The notes: generated from the letters alone by a model not told the origin. Shown: positions 18,158 through 27,343, counted from the first letter of the stretch. The stretch is DNA of 33,774 nucleotides from an uncultured Collinsella sp. (GCA_902482615.1 CABTAA010000002.1:1-33774); one strand, 5' to 3'. Numbers and translations are program-made.

Positions 18158-19819
18158 TTATTTTTCACGGCGACCTCCTCCCCGCTTGATGACGAGCGCG
18201 ACAACAATAGCCGCCACTCCGATGGCAGCCAAAACCGCCACCAGTACCAACGTTCTATCTCCCGTCGAGGGCATAAAGCCTCGACCTGCTTCTTTGCTTG
18301 GGGTGTTGAGCACCGACAGCTCAATCGAACCCGTCCTGGCATCGGCGGTATCAACCCGCAGAGGGTTTTCGGCCGATACGGTCACCTTGGGCTTCGCGGT
18401 CGCCACTTGTTTAACGTCCAGACCCTCAGCCGTAACCGTCACCGTACGCTTGCCCTCAAAGGCGGTGTAGCCCTTGGGTGCCGCGATTTCCTCGACGGTA
18501 TAGACACCCGCGTCCACACCGCTCAATTCCACATGGCCATCCGCGTCCGTGGTGATGCACGCGTCAGCATCCGTCGACCACGAGCCGTCAGTCGTTAGGA
18601 TGCGACCGCGGTCGTCGATGATGCGCAGTTTGGCGCCCGCGAGCGGTTTATCGTCCGAGCTTGAGCGCTTGATCAGACTGAGTCCCCAGGTGTAGGCGCA
18701 CGCGTCATCGCTCGACGTGCGGGTGAATCCGGCGTCGCCGGACTGGTCGGCGAGGGGAGAGCGCGGGTAGCGCAGGTAGACCTCGTTGGGGTTGCCCTTC
18801 GCGATGCCGTGGCTGCATGCGCTGTTGAGCGGCGCATTGTACACGGCGACCACGCGGGCGCCCGCGGTAAAGGCGTCGGCCCCGCCGAGCGCGGCGATGA
18901 GGTCGCCGGTGCGCACGGTGAAGGTCTTGCCGTCGGCCGCTACCTTGGTGGCGCACTGGGCCGTGATATCGGTCCAGCCCTTCGCGGGCTCGGAGCCGGC
19001 GCGCCCGTCCTTACCGGTCGAGACGGCGTCGATGCCGCCGTCCGCGCCCGCCGCCGCGTACACGCGCATGCTCGCGGCGACCTTGGAGGGGTCGAGCCCC
19101 GCGCTCATGGTGTCGACGAACTTCACCGTATAGGTGTCGTAGGCGGTAAGACCCGCCGGGACCGTGGCAGAGAGGCGCCAGTACAGGTCGTCGGCGACCG
19201 TGGCGTCGGCGGCCTTCTGCCATGCGGCGGTGCCGTCCTCCAGCACGTGCTTGGCGACCTTGGGCGTCGCGGCCTTGGGCTTGACGGTGACGGCGCCGCC
19301 GCCGACCAGGGCCATGATCGGCGCGGTGCCGGCCTCGCCCTGGGAAATGGCGTCGTCGTCGGCGACGATGAGCCAGTAGCCGCAGGGCAGCTCGGCCGCC
19401 ATACCCGCGTTGAGGGGAACAGAAGCGGCACCTGCATTGCAAATCGCACAGGCGAGCCTTGCCGCCAGAGCGGTCGACATATGTCCGTCGGCATTCAGCC
19501 ACTCGGCAGCCTCTTGCGCCGTCGATGCCGAGCTATCAAACCCCGCATCATAAAGAACGGGAAGGACAGCCTGACGAGCTGCATCGCTCGCCCACGCCAA
19601 GTCCGTCGCGACCTTTTGATCGGAGCCGGCTTTATCGGTAACAGTTGCCGAAAAGAGCTGGTATGCATCGTATTGCGTCGCGACGTCGCCGCCAATCGTG
19701 ATGGCTCCGGCATCGGCAGCACGGGCCGTCTCGGGCGACGCTGCAAAAGCGAGGATAGTCGTCATGGCCACCATCATGACGGTCAACAAGCGGCGGTGCA
19801 GTTTACTCACGGCGACCAT
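18158..19819 (-). CDS. Sortase-anchored fimbrial pilin (isopeptide-forming, SpaA-type)
   Basis: A surface pilin of about 553 aa from ATG 19819 (MVAVSKLHRRLL); a GTG at 19810 overlapping the upstream stop codon is also possible. A signal peptide is followed by TARAADAG. Next comes GYWLIVADD and, where pilins usually have the YPK motif, TVKPKAATPKVAKHVL, whose lysine could be the polymerising residue. A fimbrial D2-like isopeptide domain follows (TYTVKFVDTMSAGLDPSK) and then a Cna-B/SpaA domain (KPLAGAKLRIID) ending in an E-box, YTVEEIAAPKGY. The C-terminus has the sorting signal MPSTG (516-520), a hydrophobic helix and KRGGGRREK. MPSTG departs from LPXTG. It overlaps the upstream adhesin gene, so translation is coupled. 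It is likely the major subunit. Confidence 0.85.
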   Translation of the reverse strand: MVAVSKLHRRLLTVMMVAMTTILAFAASPETARAADAGAITIGGDVATQYDAYQLFSATVTDKAGSDQKVATDLAWASDAARQAVLPVLYDAGFDSSASTAQEAAEWLNADGHMSTALAARLACAICNAGAASVPLNAGMAAELPCGYWLIVADDDAISQGEAGTAPIMALVGGGAVTVKPKAATPKVAKHVLEDGTAAWQKAADATVADDLYWRLSATVPAGLTAYDTYTVKFVDTMSAGLDPSKVAASMRVYAAAGADGGIDAVSTGKDGRAGSEPAKGWTDITAQCATKVAADGKTFTVRTGDLIAALGGADAFTAGARVVAVYNAPLNSACSHGIAKGNPNEVYLRYPRSPLADQSGDAGFTRTSSDDACAYTWGLSLIKRSSSDDKPLAGAKLRIIDDRGRILTTDGSWSTDADACITTDADGHVELSGVDAGVYTVEEIAAPKGYTAFEGKRTVTVTAEGLDVKQVATAKPKVTVSAENPLRVDTADARTGSIELSVLNTPSKEAGRGFMPSTGDRTLVLVAVLAAIGVAAIVVALVIKRGGGRREK

Positions 19820-22800
19820 CTCGATCAAGACCACGGTGGCGACGAGCATGCATCCACGTCGCGGCAAAACACAACAGCGAAGCGCCGGCAAGATATGTCA
19901 TAGTCAAGCCAGCCCCGCCCGCCTCAGGTAGCGTAGTCGAGTACTTGTTGGTAAAGGTCGGCGGATTCTGAGAGCCATCGTTATAGGTAACTAGGGCGTC
20001 GAGCTGGTCCGTGCCATTAGTTACCTTAACCGTGACGTTGTACACGGTCCTGTCATAGGTGATGTGATCTTTAACATGGTCGACGGCGCCCTCGGGCTCG
20101 ACCTCGGAGATGGTGTAGGTATAGGTTCCCGCCTTGTTGTACTTGACGTCAAAGGAGACATTTCCCTTGTTATTATTGGTCACCGTCTGGAGTACCTTGC
20201 CGTCGGCGTCCTTGAGCTCGAACGAGAACTGTCCCGCCTTGAAGGTGCCGCCTTCAAGCACTTTCTTAGCCTGGATTGTTGCGGATCCCTTTAGACGATT
20301 GTCATAGACCCAAATCTCGTCTTTTTTGTCATCGCCGATGATCTCCGCGCCGCCTACGATGGTCTTCGCCTGCTTAAGCGCAGTCTGGTAATGCTCGTTG
20401 TTCGCGTCGCCCTTGAGTAAGATCCAGACGGGCTGCTGCGCTACGACATAGCCATCAGGCGCCCCGGTCTCCACGAGCTGGTAGAGCACGCAACTGCTCA
20501 TCGCGCTGCCGCTCGTGCCGAACGATATATTGCCGTTGGCGTCGGTCTTCTTAGCGGTACCGAACTCAGTCCTTGCCTTCTCGATACCCACCTTTGCGAC
20601 CTGATCCATGTTCACACTATAGAGCGTGAACTCCGCGCCCTCGAGCGTCGCTCCGACCTGTTGGGCATCGTACTTGGTCATCGTGATGCTGTAGCCGTTG
20701 CCGCCCGCACTGGCGGACGCACTCTTGACGGTCCATGTTTGATCATCGGTTGCCGAACCATCCGTCACACCCGTAAGTTGCGCGGTATTGGAAAGAGGCA
20801 CCCTATCATTGGGGTTTCCGGTCGGGATAACCTCGTACTCGACCTTGAGGTATTTCTCGTCGGGCACGGTGAGCGTCAACTTCGTACGCGAGCCAGCTTC
20901 ATCCTTGACTTGCTCCATCTTCGACGAATAGTCCTTCTGGGACAACGCAACCCAGCCATCGTTCTCGCACTCATAGACCTTAAGCGTCGACGGCACCAGC
21001 GTGCACTTGGCATCCATGGTATCAACGAGCTCAAGGAAGTCGGTGCCATTTTTAAGGGCAACGGCAGACTCGTTAACAAGAATGGTGTACTTAATGCGGT
21101 TGCTACTACTGACCTGTTCACCAGTCTTTTTGATAACGTTGTTCTTGATGGTGACGGTGCCACTGCCGGATTCGAACTTCTTGCTTCCCGACTCGGCGCT
21201 GGCCTTGTTGGTGAACTTCACCTCGTTTGTGGAGGTATCGAGCTCACCGCGCTTGACCGCCGTCTTGTACGTGAGCTTTGCGTAGCCGGCATAGCTTTCA
21301 AGCTCAGTCGTGGGGATGGAGAAGGTGACCGTATTGCCGTTGCGGCTGACGTTGTCGGCGGCGAGCGTCCGACCCGTAACGACCTCCTTGGCCTCGCCTC
21401 CGCGATGAAGCCCCGTATGTTTATCATAGGGGTTCTGCACGAGCGTATACTTTGCGGAATTCGCAACATAGCTCATACCATCCGGAAGGCTATCAACGAT
21501 ATTCAGCGGTTTCCCGCCCAGCTTTCCAGCTCCATAGTATTCGAACTCGCCATTTGCGCCCTTATTACCCTTTTGGCGGTTTGCATACACCGTCCAGTCG
21601 ACGATCCAGGCGCCCTTCTCATCCGAGCCGTCAACGGTATGCCAATCGAAGTTCTCAACCCAAGACACCTTCGACTCCGTTTCCGGCTTCTCGACCGCGG
21701 GCGCCGTTTCTTGGTTGACAACGTACTTGACGGGTTCGGTGAACGGCCACTGTAGTCTCAGGCCCGGTGCTTCGACCGCTGCGAAGTTTGAGTACCAGCC
21801 CGACAGCGCTTCTGATGTGGTGTCGTAGGTGATAACGGCGTAGTCCTCGTTCTCGAGAGCGGCTTTCACGTTGTCGGTAACGATGATTTTGAGGTCGTAG
21901 TTTTTCTTTGTTTCATTACCCGGATAGCTGGTCGTTGGTCTCCAGTCGGTGCCCGGAACCAGCTTGGTATTGCCGATTTTAATGGTAATGGAGCTTTCGT
22001 CGACACCAAGCTTCTGCGACCATGCCGACTGAAACGTGTCCTTCACCGTCACCTCGCCTGGATGGGCCGCATTGACGATCGCCTTCAGCGCGACCTTCGT
22101 CTCCCACGTCGCCCTGCCCGTCGTCGCCGCCTCATCGTATCTCACGAGCCTCTTGGCGATCGGCACAACACCCGTCAGCTGCGGCGTGAAACTGCCATCA
22201 TCGCTACCGGAAACGGAGCCTCCGCGCTCGATGGCCGCGCTGTTGCGCACAGTGTCGTACGAGCTCGTGTCGTTCATCTTGGTGTGATAAACGATGCAGT
22301 AGGTGGCGTACTTATCCTCAAGGTTGTTCGGGAACGTATAGGAAAAGGAATTATCCTTAGGTTCAAGTTTTCTTTCACAAATCTTGACTCCGCTCGCCTC
22401 CGAGTCGCCTTTGTAAACCGTAAAGTTGCCCGTATACGTCTGTTTTCCGTCCAGATTATCAGTGAACATGTAGCCGCTCATGTCGGCCTTGAGCTTGCCT
22501 TGGTTGAGCTTGACCGTCCACTTGATGTCCGACGGCGTGCCTGAGCCATTGGACTTCTTGATCATGTCATAGCCGAATGTAACAGGCTCAGCTGTAGCTG
22601 TTCTGTTATCGCTGTCGCTTGAGCCAGCCCAATTCCACGTTGCCGTATTCTCAGCTTTGATCAAATCGCCGCCGTTCGCGGCAACGCCGCTCTTCAGCAC
22701 CGTATCGTACGTGATCGTGTGGTTGCCCTGGGAAAGGTTGCCCAGGCTGTCGAGGGTTACGACCTGGCCGTCGATCATCGGCTGGGAGTCAAGCTTCTTG

Positions 22801-23537
22801 CCGTCGAGCTTGAAACTGTCGTTCACAAAGTCGAAGTTGTCGCCCAGCGTATCAGTGAAGCTAACGTCCGTAGCATACGACTCTACGGCAAGCGTAACAG
22901 TCCAGGTAACCTTGGCCACGCCATCTGCGCCCTGGGAGAAGGTCCCCGACTTCGTCCCCGTGACTTTGCCGTCCTTGGTAGGGATTTTGATCGTTCCCAC
23001 ACCAGGGAACACGACAGATGCGCTGCTGCCTGAGCCGGTGCCCTTGCCTGCAAGCTCGAACGAGAAATTGGCTCCGACATAAATCTCCGCAGGGTTTGAC
23101 GCAAGCCAGTTTTTGTCAAACGCAAAGATGACCTTATTGTCCTTAATCTTCCACGTGCCAGCCTTGGCGGCAGTGGCTTCCGGACCCTCCATGAGGTCGC
23201 CGCCGTCGTTGTCGTCAACGACAATGGTGTCGGGCAGCTTATAGACAGCGATGTTCTTCTCGGGCGTAGGCGCCTTGCCGCCTTTGAATTGTGCCGAGAA
23301 AGCTCCATAGAGCGTCGAAGTGGACGTTACGGGATCCTCGAGCTTTTGAGTGTGGTGCTCATCGGTATACAGCCTGACATCAACCGTCGCCGTATCCCCA
23401 TCGATCGCAATCGGATCGGGCTTCGCAACGTCATCGGCGCGCACGGGGGATGCGCCGTGAAAAACTGCGGCGGTGAGGCTAATCAAAATGAAGATCAGGG
23501 CCGCCATACCAAGCGACCGCGAGCGGTGTGCGTCCAT
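19803..23537 (-). CDS. Large sortase-anchored adhesin/pilin with Cna-B and FctA-like domains
   Basis: A 1244-aa cell-wall protein. A signal peptide (ALIFILISLTAAVFHG, cleavage near PVRADD) is followed by several ~150-residue beta-sandwich repeats. Each ends in a strand such as HTITYDTVLKSG, YAVITYDTTSEAL or YAKLTYKTAVKRGEL, the pattern of isopeptide-stabilised adhesin modules. Near the C-terminus is a SpaA/Cna-B domain (ATLEGAEFTLYSV) with E-box YQLVETGAPDGY. A Spy0128/FctA-type linkage domain follows (KKVLEGGTFKAGQFSFEL, YTYTISEVEP, ITYDRTVYNVTVKVTNG). The sorting signal LPEAG lies at 1203-1207, then a hydrophobic helix and basic tail. It is first in the operon, with AAGGGA before the ATG. 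Composition is less GC-rich than the neighbours, suggesting acquisition. The likely role is a pilus tip or adhesive shaft protein; the ligand is unknown. Confidence 0.85.
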   Translation of the reverse strand: MDAHRSRSLGMAALIFILISLTAAVFHGASPVRADDVAKPDPIAIDGDTATVDVRLYTDEHHTQKLEDPVTSTSTLYGAFSAQFKGGKAPTPEKNIAVYKLPDTIVVDDNDGGDLMEGPEATAAKAGTWKIKDNKVIFAFDKNWLASNPAEIYVGANFSFELAGKGTGSGSSASVVFPGVGTIKIPTKDGKVTGTKSGTFSQGADGVAKVTWTVTLAVESYATDVSFTDTLGDNFDFVNDSFKLDGKKLDSQPMIDGQVVTLDSLGNLSQGNHTITYDTVLKSGVAANGGDLIKAENTATWNWAGSSDSDNRTATAEPVTFGYDMIKKSNGSGTPSDIKWTVKLNQGKLKADMSGYMFTDNLDGKQTYTGNFTVYKGDSEASGVKICERKLEPKDNSFSYTFPNNLEDKYATYCIVYHTKMNDTSSYDTVRNSAAIERGGSVSGSDDGSFTPQLTGVVPIAKRLVRYDEAATTGRATWETKVALKAIVNAAHPGEVTVKDTFQSAWSQKLGVDESSITIKIGNTKLVPGTDWRPTTSYPGNETKKNYDLKIIVTDNVKAALENEDYAVITYDTTSEALSGWYSNFAAVEAPGLRLQWPFTEPVKYVVNQETAPAVEKPETESKVSWVENFDWHTVDGSDEKGAWIVDWTVYANRQKGNKGANGEFEYYGAGKLGGKPLNIVDSLPDGMSYVANSAKYTLVQNPYDKHTGLHRGGEAKEVVTGRTLAADNVSRNGNTVTFSIPTTELESYAGYAKLTYKTAVKRGELDTSTNEVKFTNKASAESGSKKFESGSGTVTIKNNVIKKTGEQVSSSNRIKYTILVNESAVALKNGTDFLELVDTMDAKCTLVPSTLKVYECENDGWVALSQKDYSSKMEQVKDEAGSRTKLTLTVPDEKYLKVEYEVIPTGNPNDRVPLSNTAQLTGVTDGSATDDQTWTVKSASASAGGNGYSITMTKYDAQQVGATLEGAEFTLYSVNMDQVAKVGIEKARTEFGTAKKTDANGNISFGTSGSAMSSCVLYQLVETGAPDGYVVAQQPVWILLKGDANNEHYQTALKQAKTIVGGAEIIGDDKKDEIWVYDNRLKGSATIQAKKVLEGGTFKAGQFSFELKDADGKVLQTVTNNNKGNVSFDVKYNKAGTYTYTISEVEPEGAVDHVKDHITYDRTVYNVTVKVTNGTDQLDALVTYNDGSQNPPTFTNKYSTTLPEAGGAGLTMTYLAGASLLCFAATWMHARRHRGLDRDGRRE

Positions 23538-23686
23538 AGTTGTCCCTTAATTCCTACAACACAGTGTGGAATACGGCGAATCGTCGGATCGAACACAAGC
23601 CCCAACATCTACGAGAACCTACCTAGCGCATTGCAAGAACCCATTGGGGGCAACTTCTAAGACGGTTCGTCTATGCCACAATGCAT

Positions 23687-23716
23687 AAAATACAATATAG
23701 ATAACAGTCATGTAAA
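23687..23716 (-). promoter_or_regulatory. Possible promoter of the pilin operon
   Basis: TTTACA (23711-23716), an 18-bp spacer and TATTTT (23687-23692) on the minus strand, about 150 bp before the adhesin ATG. The surrounding 332-bp gap (23538-23869) is AT-rich. It also holds an inverted repeat CTGGTA...TACCAG (about 23720-23750), which may bind a regulator. Confidence 0.3.
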
Positions 23717-23869
23717 CCGCTGGTAAAGAGGTCTTTTAATGTAATACCAGTTGATATTTATCTGTTAACGGTTTTGTATCAAAGCGGTTATATCCTGTGG
23801 AATTATGTATATGTTTAAACAACTTTACTTTGGCTGGAAAGCCGCTCGGGGGATAACCTCCTCCACCGT

Positions 23870-23897
23870 GGTGCAAAGTAACCTGTCCCCTTGCACC
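23870..23897 (-). repeat. Short palindromic repeat, copy B
   Basis: GGTGCAAAG and CTTGCACC arms surround TAACCTGTCCC. It is the inverted relative of the repeat at 17972-18004, with few differences. It abuts the typA terminator. Confidence 0.7.
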
Positions 23898-23932
23898 AAA
23901 AAGGGCGCCGACCATCGCGGTCGACGCCCTTT
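23898..23932 (-). terminator. Terminator of typA
   Basis: AAAGGGCG.CGACC pairs with GGTCG.CGCCCTTT, giving a 13-bp stem with one mismatch. On the minus strand it is followed by TTTTT. It lies 27 bp past the typA stop codon. Confidence 0.88.
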
Positions 23933-23959
23933 CTCGTTAGACGCTATAAAGCCCAGCGC

Positions 23960-25798
23960 TTATTTGTTGACCTGGCCGGCGCGAACGGCAGCCTTCTTGC
24001 GGTCGGTGGCGTTGAGCAGACGCTTGCGCAGGCGGATGTTCTTGGGAGTAATCTCGACCAGCTCGTCGTCGGCGATGTACTCCAGCGCTTCCTCCAGCGA
24101 GAAGGTGCGGGGCGGCACCAGCTGGACGGAGATATCGGAGGTCGAGGAACGCTGGTTGCCCAGGTTCTTGGTACGCGCGATGTTGACGACCATGTCGCCA
24201 GCCTTGCTGCGCTCGCCCACGATCATGCCCTCATAGCACTCGGTGCCCGGCTCAACAAACAGCTGGCCGCGCTCCTGCAGCGTACCCAGAGCGTAGGCAA
24301 CGGCCTTCTCGGTGGTCATGGAGATCATGGCGCCGTTCTGACGGTTGCCGATCTCGCCGGCGTAAGGACCATACTCCAGGAAGGTGTGGTAGAACACGCC
24401 CTCGCCGTGGGTGACGTTCATGATGCGGTTCTTAAGCCCCATGATGCCGCGCGTCGGGATCTTAAACTCGAGGTGCGTCACGATGCCCGAGGTGTCCATG
24501 CTCGTCATGATGCCGCCGGAGGTGCCGAAGACCTCAACGACCTTGCCTGAGTACTCGTCCGGGCACTCGACGACGGCCTGCTCGACGGGCTCCATCTTGT
24601 TGCCGTTCTCATCCTTCTTAAACAGAACGCGGGGACGGCCGACCTGGAACTCAAAGCCCTCGCGGCGCATGGACTCCATCAGAACGGACAGGTGCAGAAT
24701 GCCGCGGCCCGAGACCTCGACGCCGCTCTTGTCCTCGAGCTCCTCGATCTTCATGGTCACGTTGTTCTCGGCCTCGTTGAACAGGCGCTCCTTGAGCTGA
24801 CGGGCGCCCACGATGTCGCCGTCGCGACCGACGAGCGGAGAGGTCGAAGCTTCAAAGACGATGGACAGGGTCGGCGGGTCGATCTCGATGGGCTCGAGTT
24901 CAACGGGGTTCTCGGGGTCGGTGTAGACATCGCCGATATCGGTGCGATCGATGCCCACGACGGCGGCGATGTCACCGGCGCCGACTTCCTGGCACTCGGT
25001 GCGGCCCAGGTAGTCGAAGGTAAAGAGCTGCTTGACGGTAGCGGTGGCGCTGGAACCGTCATTCTTGACAACCAGGATCTGGTCGCCCTGGTGGATGGTG
25101 CCGGAGTACACGCGACCGATGCCGATACGGCCAACGAAGTTGGAGTGGTCGATGGTCACGCACTGCATGGCCAGCGGGGCGTTCTCGTCAACCTCGGGCG
25201 CGGGCATGTCGTCGATGATCATATCGAGCAGCGGATACATGTCCATGTTGCCGTCGTTGGGGTCAAGGCGGGCAAAGCCATTCATGGCGCTGGCGTAGAC
25301 CACGTGCTCCATGGCGAACTCAAGCTGGTCGTCGGTAGCGCCCAGGTCGGCCATAAGGTCGAGGCAGTCGTTGTAGGCCTTCTCGGGGCTGGCACCCGGA
25401 CGGTCGATCTTGTTGATGACGATCATGATCTTAAGGCCGGTGTCGATAGCGTGACGCAGCACGAAGCGGGTCTGGGGCATGGGGCCCTCAAAAGCGTCGA
25501 CCAGCAGCAGGGCGCCGTCGGCCATACGCAGCACGCGCTCGACCTCGCCGCCAAAGTCGGCGTGGCCCGGGGTGTCGATGACGTTGATCTTGACGTCCTT
25601 GTACTCGATAGAGATGTTCTTGGCGAGAATCGTAATGCCGCGCTCGCGCTCCTGGTCGTTGGAATCCAGGACGCGGTCCTCGACCTGCTGGTTGGCACGG
25701 AAGGCGTCCGTGGCACGCAGGAGCTTGTCGACCATCGTCGTCTTGCCGTGGTCGACGTGAGCGATGATGGCGATGTTCCTCAGATTGTCTACGCGCAT
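23960..25798 (-). CDS. typA: Ribosome-associated translational GTPase TypA/BipA
   Basis: TypA/BipA is an EF-G-like GTPase that binds the 70S ribosome and helps assembly and stress or cold adaptation. G-domain motifs: G1 AHVDHGKTT (14-22), G2 in RERGITILAKN, G3 DTPGHADFGGE, G4 NKIDR. Domain II follows (VGRIGIGRVYSGTIHQGDQI), then EF-G-type domains III and V and the family-specific C-terminal domain (RERGQLFVEPGTECYEGMIVGE, IRLRKRLLNATDRKK). The 612-aa length is normal. The ATG has AGGGGA upstream. It stands alone, terminated at 23898-23932. Confidence 0.96.
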   Translation of the reverse strand: MRVDNLRNIAIIAHVDHGKTTMVDKLLRATDAFRANQQVEDRVLDSNDQERERGITILAKNISIEYKDVKINVIDTPGHADFGGEVERVLRMADGALLLVDAFEGPMPQTRFVLRHAIDTGLKIMIVINKIDRPGASPEKAYNDCLDLMADLGATDDQLEFAMEHVVYASAMNGFARLDPNDGNMDMYPLLDMIIDDMPAPEVDENAPLAMQCVTIDHSNFVGRIGIGRVYSGTIHQGDQILVVKNDGSSATATVKQLFTFDYLGRTECQEVGAGDIAAVVGIDRTDIGDVYTDPENPVELEPIEIDPPTLSIVFEASTSPLVGRDGDIVGARQLKERLFNEAENNVTMKIEELEDKSGVEVSGRGILHLSVLMESMRREGFEFQVGRPRVLFKKDENGNKMEPVEQAVVECPDEYSGKVVEVFGTSGGIMTSMDTSGIVTHLEFKIPTRGIMGLKNRIMNVTHGEGVFYHTFLEYGPYAGEIGNRQNGAMISMTTEKAVAYALGTLQERGQLFVEPGTECYEGMIVGERSKAGDMVVNIARTKNLGNQRSSTSDISVQLVPPRTFSLEEALEYIADDELVEITPKNIRLRKRLLNATDRKKAAVRAGQVNK

Positions 25799-25845
25799 GT
25801 AGTTCCCCTATCTTCTATCTATATACAACCGGCACGCGTATGCGG

Positions 25846-25873
25846 CCCGCCCAGCGATACAACGCTCAGCGGG
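25846..25873. other. Stem-loop between the 25916 gene and typA
   Basis: CCCGC and GCGGG form the outer stem and AGCG/CGCT the inner one around ATACAA. There is no T-run on either strand. It may be a weak terminator or processing site; about 117 bp separate the two genes. Confidence 0.3.
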
Positions 25874-25915
25874 AATATTGAGCCTTTTACCGAAAACTCG
25901 TTTATTTTAGCGATT

Positions 25916-26365
25916 TTAGATGAGAGGGGTTTCCTCACCTGCAGGTTCAGGGTCGCTCCACATAAAACCATCGCCGGCGCCCATGCCCTCATACAGCACA
26001 TATGCCGAAAAACCACTCTCGAGCGTGGTTTCGAAGAAGCTCACGAGCAGAGCATCGTGATAGCCGCCGTCAATCTCGACGCAGCCGGTATAGCCGATGG
26101 CATAGCGAGCGATACGGCCCAGGCCCTCGTCCTTAAGACCCATCTTGTGCTCGGAGATAAAGTTGGTGGCCGCCTCGAGGCACGCCTCTTCGCCATCCTC
26201 ATCGAGCGCCGCCAGATAACGGTTGGAAGCGGCGTCCTCAATTGCCACGACCACGCCAGGGTTTTCACCGGCGGCAAGGTCGTCCAAGAACGCGCCGATC
26301 AGATCGCACACCATGGCGTCGAGCTCGGCGGAGACGTTACCGGCGTCCTGCATATCCTGTGCCAT
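25916..26365 (-). CDS. Conserved hypothetical acidic protein
   Basis: I do not recognise a family. The 149-aa product is acidic and soluble, with no signal or membrane helix. It opens with a helical stretch (SAELDAMVCDLIGAFLDDLA). A beta-rich middle follows (VVVAIEDAASNRYLAAL, RYAIGYTGCVEIDGGYHDALLVSFFE) and a Gly-rich tail (YEGMGAGDGFMWSDPEP). GGAAGG lies 8 bp before the ATG. It is 30 bp downstream of the small membrane-protein gene and probably in one transcript with it and the BFN gene. Confidence 0.7.
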   Translation of the reverse strand: MAQDMQDAGNVSAELDAMVCDLIGAFLDDLAAGENPGVVVAIEDAASNRYLAALDEDGEEACLEAATNFISEHKMGLKDEGLGRIARYAIGYTGCVEIDGGYHDALLVSFFETTLESGFSAYVLYEGMGAGDGFMWSDPEPAGEETPLI

Positions 26366-26395
26366 CTTTAGACCTTCCCATCGAGTCTGGCGTCG

Positions 26396-26785
26396 TTACA
26401 GTTCTTGCGCCTCAGCAGCGATCTTAGCGGCAGCGTCGCGGGCGCGCATCATATCCATCGCGCGCTTGTCGAGTACCTTGATCTGACTGGTCAGCATCAC
26501 CGCATCGACCACGCCCCAGATCACCAGGCCCGTAGAGATCGAAAACCCAAGCGCACCAACTGTACCACGAAGGCGCGAGCAGATTGCCGCGACAAGGGCG
26601 GAGATGACAACCATCTTGATAAACGAGCCGCGGCGTTCGCGAAGCGTGCGGGCCTGCGTCACATAGGCAATGCGAGCCGCCTCAGAAGCCTCCGAGCGCA
26701 TCTGGGCCTCGCGCGCAATGGCGGCCGCCTCAGCCGACATGCCGCCGGCCATCAGCGAACGCTCCGCATCCTGGCCGCCCCGCAT
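26396..26785 (-). CDS. Small hypothetical membrane protein
   Basis: A 129-aa protein with a charged, Ala-rich N-terminal half predicted helical (AAIAREAQMRSEASEAARIA). Two membrane helices follow (MVVISALVAAICSRL and GALGFSISTGLVIWGVVDAV) and a helical C-terminal tail (MMRARDAAAKIAAEAQEL). The ATG at 26785 directly follows the stop codon of the BFN gene (TAAATG) and lacks its own ribosome binding site, so it is probably translated by coupling. An internal ATG 11 codons in is an alternative. Function unknown. Confidence 0.65.
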   Translation of the reverse strand: MRGGQDAERSLMAGGMSAEAAAIAREAQMRSEASEAARIAYVTQARTLRERRGSFIKMVVISALVAAICSRLRGTVGALGFSISTGLVIWGVVDAVMLTSQIKVLDKRAMDMMRARDAAAKIAAEAQEL

Positions 26786-27286
26786 TTAGAAGTCATCGGG
26801 GGAGAGCGTATGGACGAACTCGTCGAACTTCTCGAACTCTTGCTCGTCGTCGACTTCCTCGGCATGGGTAGAAACAGTGCCCAGGCGATTCATGATGTCG
26901 TCTTCAACGAACATGGGGGCATTACTGCGTACGGCGAGGGCGATGGCGTCGCTCGGACGCGCATCGATCTTATGCTCGTTACCATCGGCCAGCACGACGA
27001 TCGTCGCGTAGAACACCGGCGGCTCGGCGCGAACGATCTCGATGCGCTCGAGCTTGGCGCCCAGGGCGCCAACAGTATCGAGCAACAGGTCATGGGTAAT
27101 CGGGCGCTCGGCACGGCCGCTATCGATGCCGCGGCTGATGGCAGCAGCTTCAAACGAACCAGTCTGAATGGAAAGGGAACGCGGCGGTGCGGGCGAGTCC
27201 GACTTGCCGCAGCGCTCGCGAAGCACAATAAGCGATGGCACGGGACCGGCGGCCATGACGATAGTCTCTATGTCGACACGAACCAT
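26786..27286 (-). CDS. Bifunctional nuclease (BFN/DUF151) domain protein
   Basis: The start at 27286 (MVRVDIETIVM) follows GGAGGTG at good distance. The 166-aa product has the whole BFN domain: PSLIVLRE, RSLSIQTGSFEAAAISRGI, RPITHDLLLDTVGALGAKLERIEI, FYATIVVLADG and the signature IDARPSDAIALAVRSNAPMF. An acidic C-terminal tail (EEVDDEQEFEKFDEFVHTL) follows. BFN proteins have been described with RNase/DNase activity in plants, while the bacterial role is unsettled. It is first of a likely three-gene operon with the two hypotheticals downstream. Confidence 0.88.
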   Translation of the reverse strand: MVRVDIETIVMAAGPVPSLIVLRERCGKSDSPAPPRSLSIQTGSFEAAAISRGIDSGRAERPITHDLLLDTVGALGAKLERIEIVRAEPPVFYATIVVLADGNEHKIDARPSDAIALAVRSNAPMFVEDDIMNRLGTVSTHAEEVDDEQEFEKFDEFVHTLSPDDF

Positions 27287-27343
27287 GGAACACCTCCGGT
27301 ACGTAGCGGTTAACACGCGGCAGCTCCACCGCATTGAATAGCT

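Noticed and set aside
18158..23537. Prophage or integrative element carrying the pilin genes
   Set aside because: No integrase, phage structural or conjugation gene, and no tRNA-derived attachment repeat is present; only two short palindromes flank the locus.
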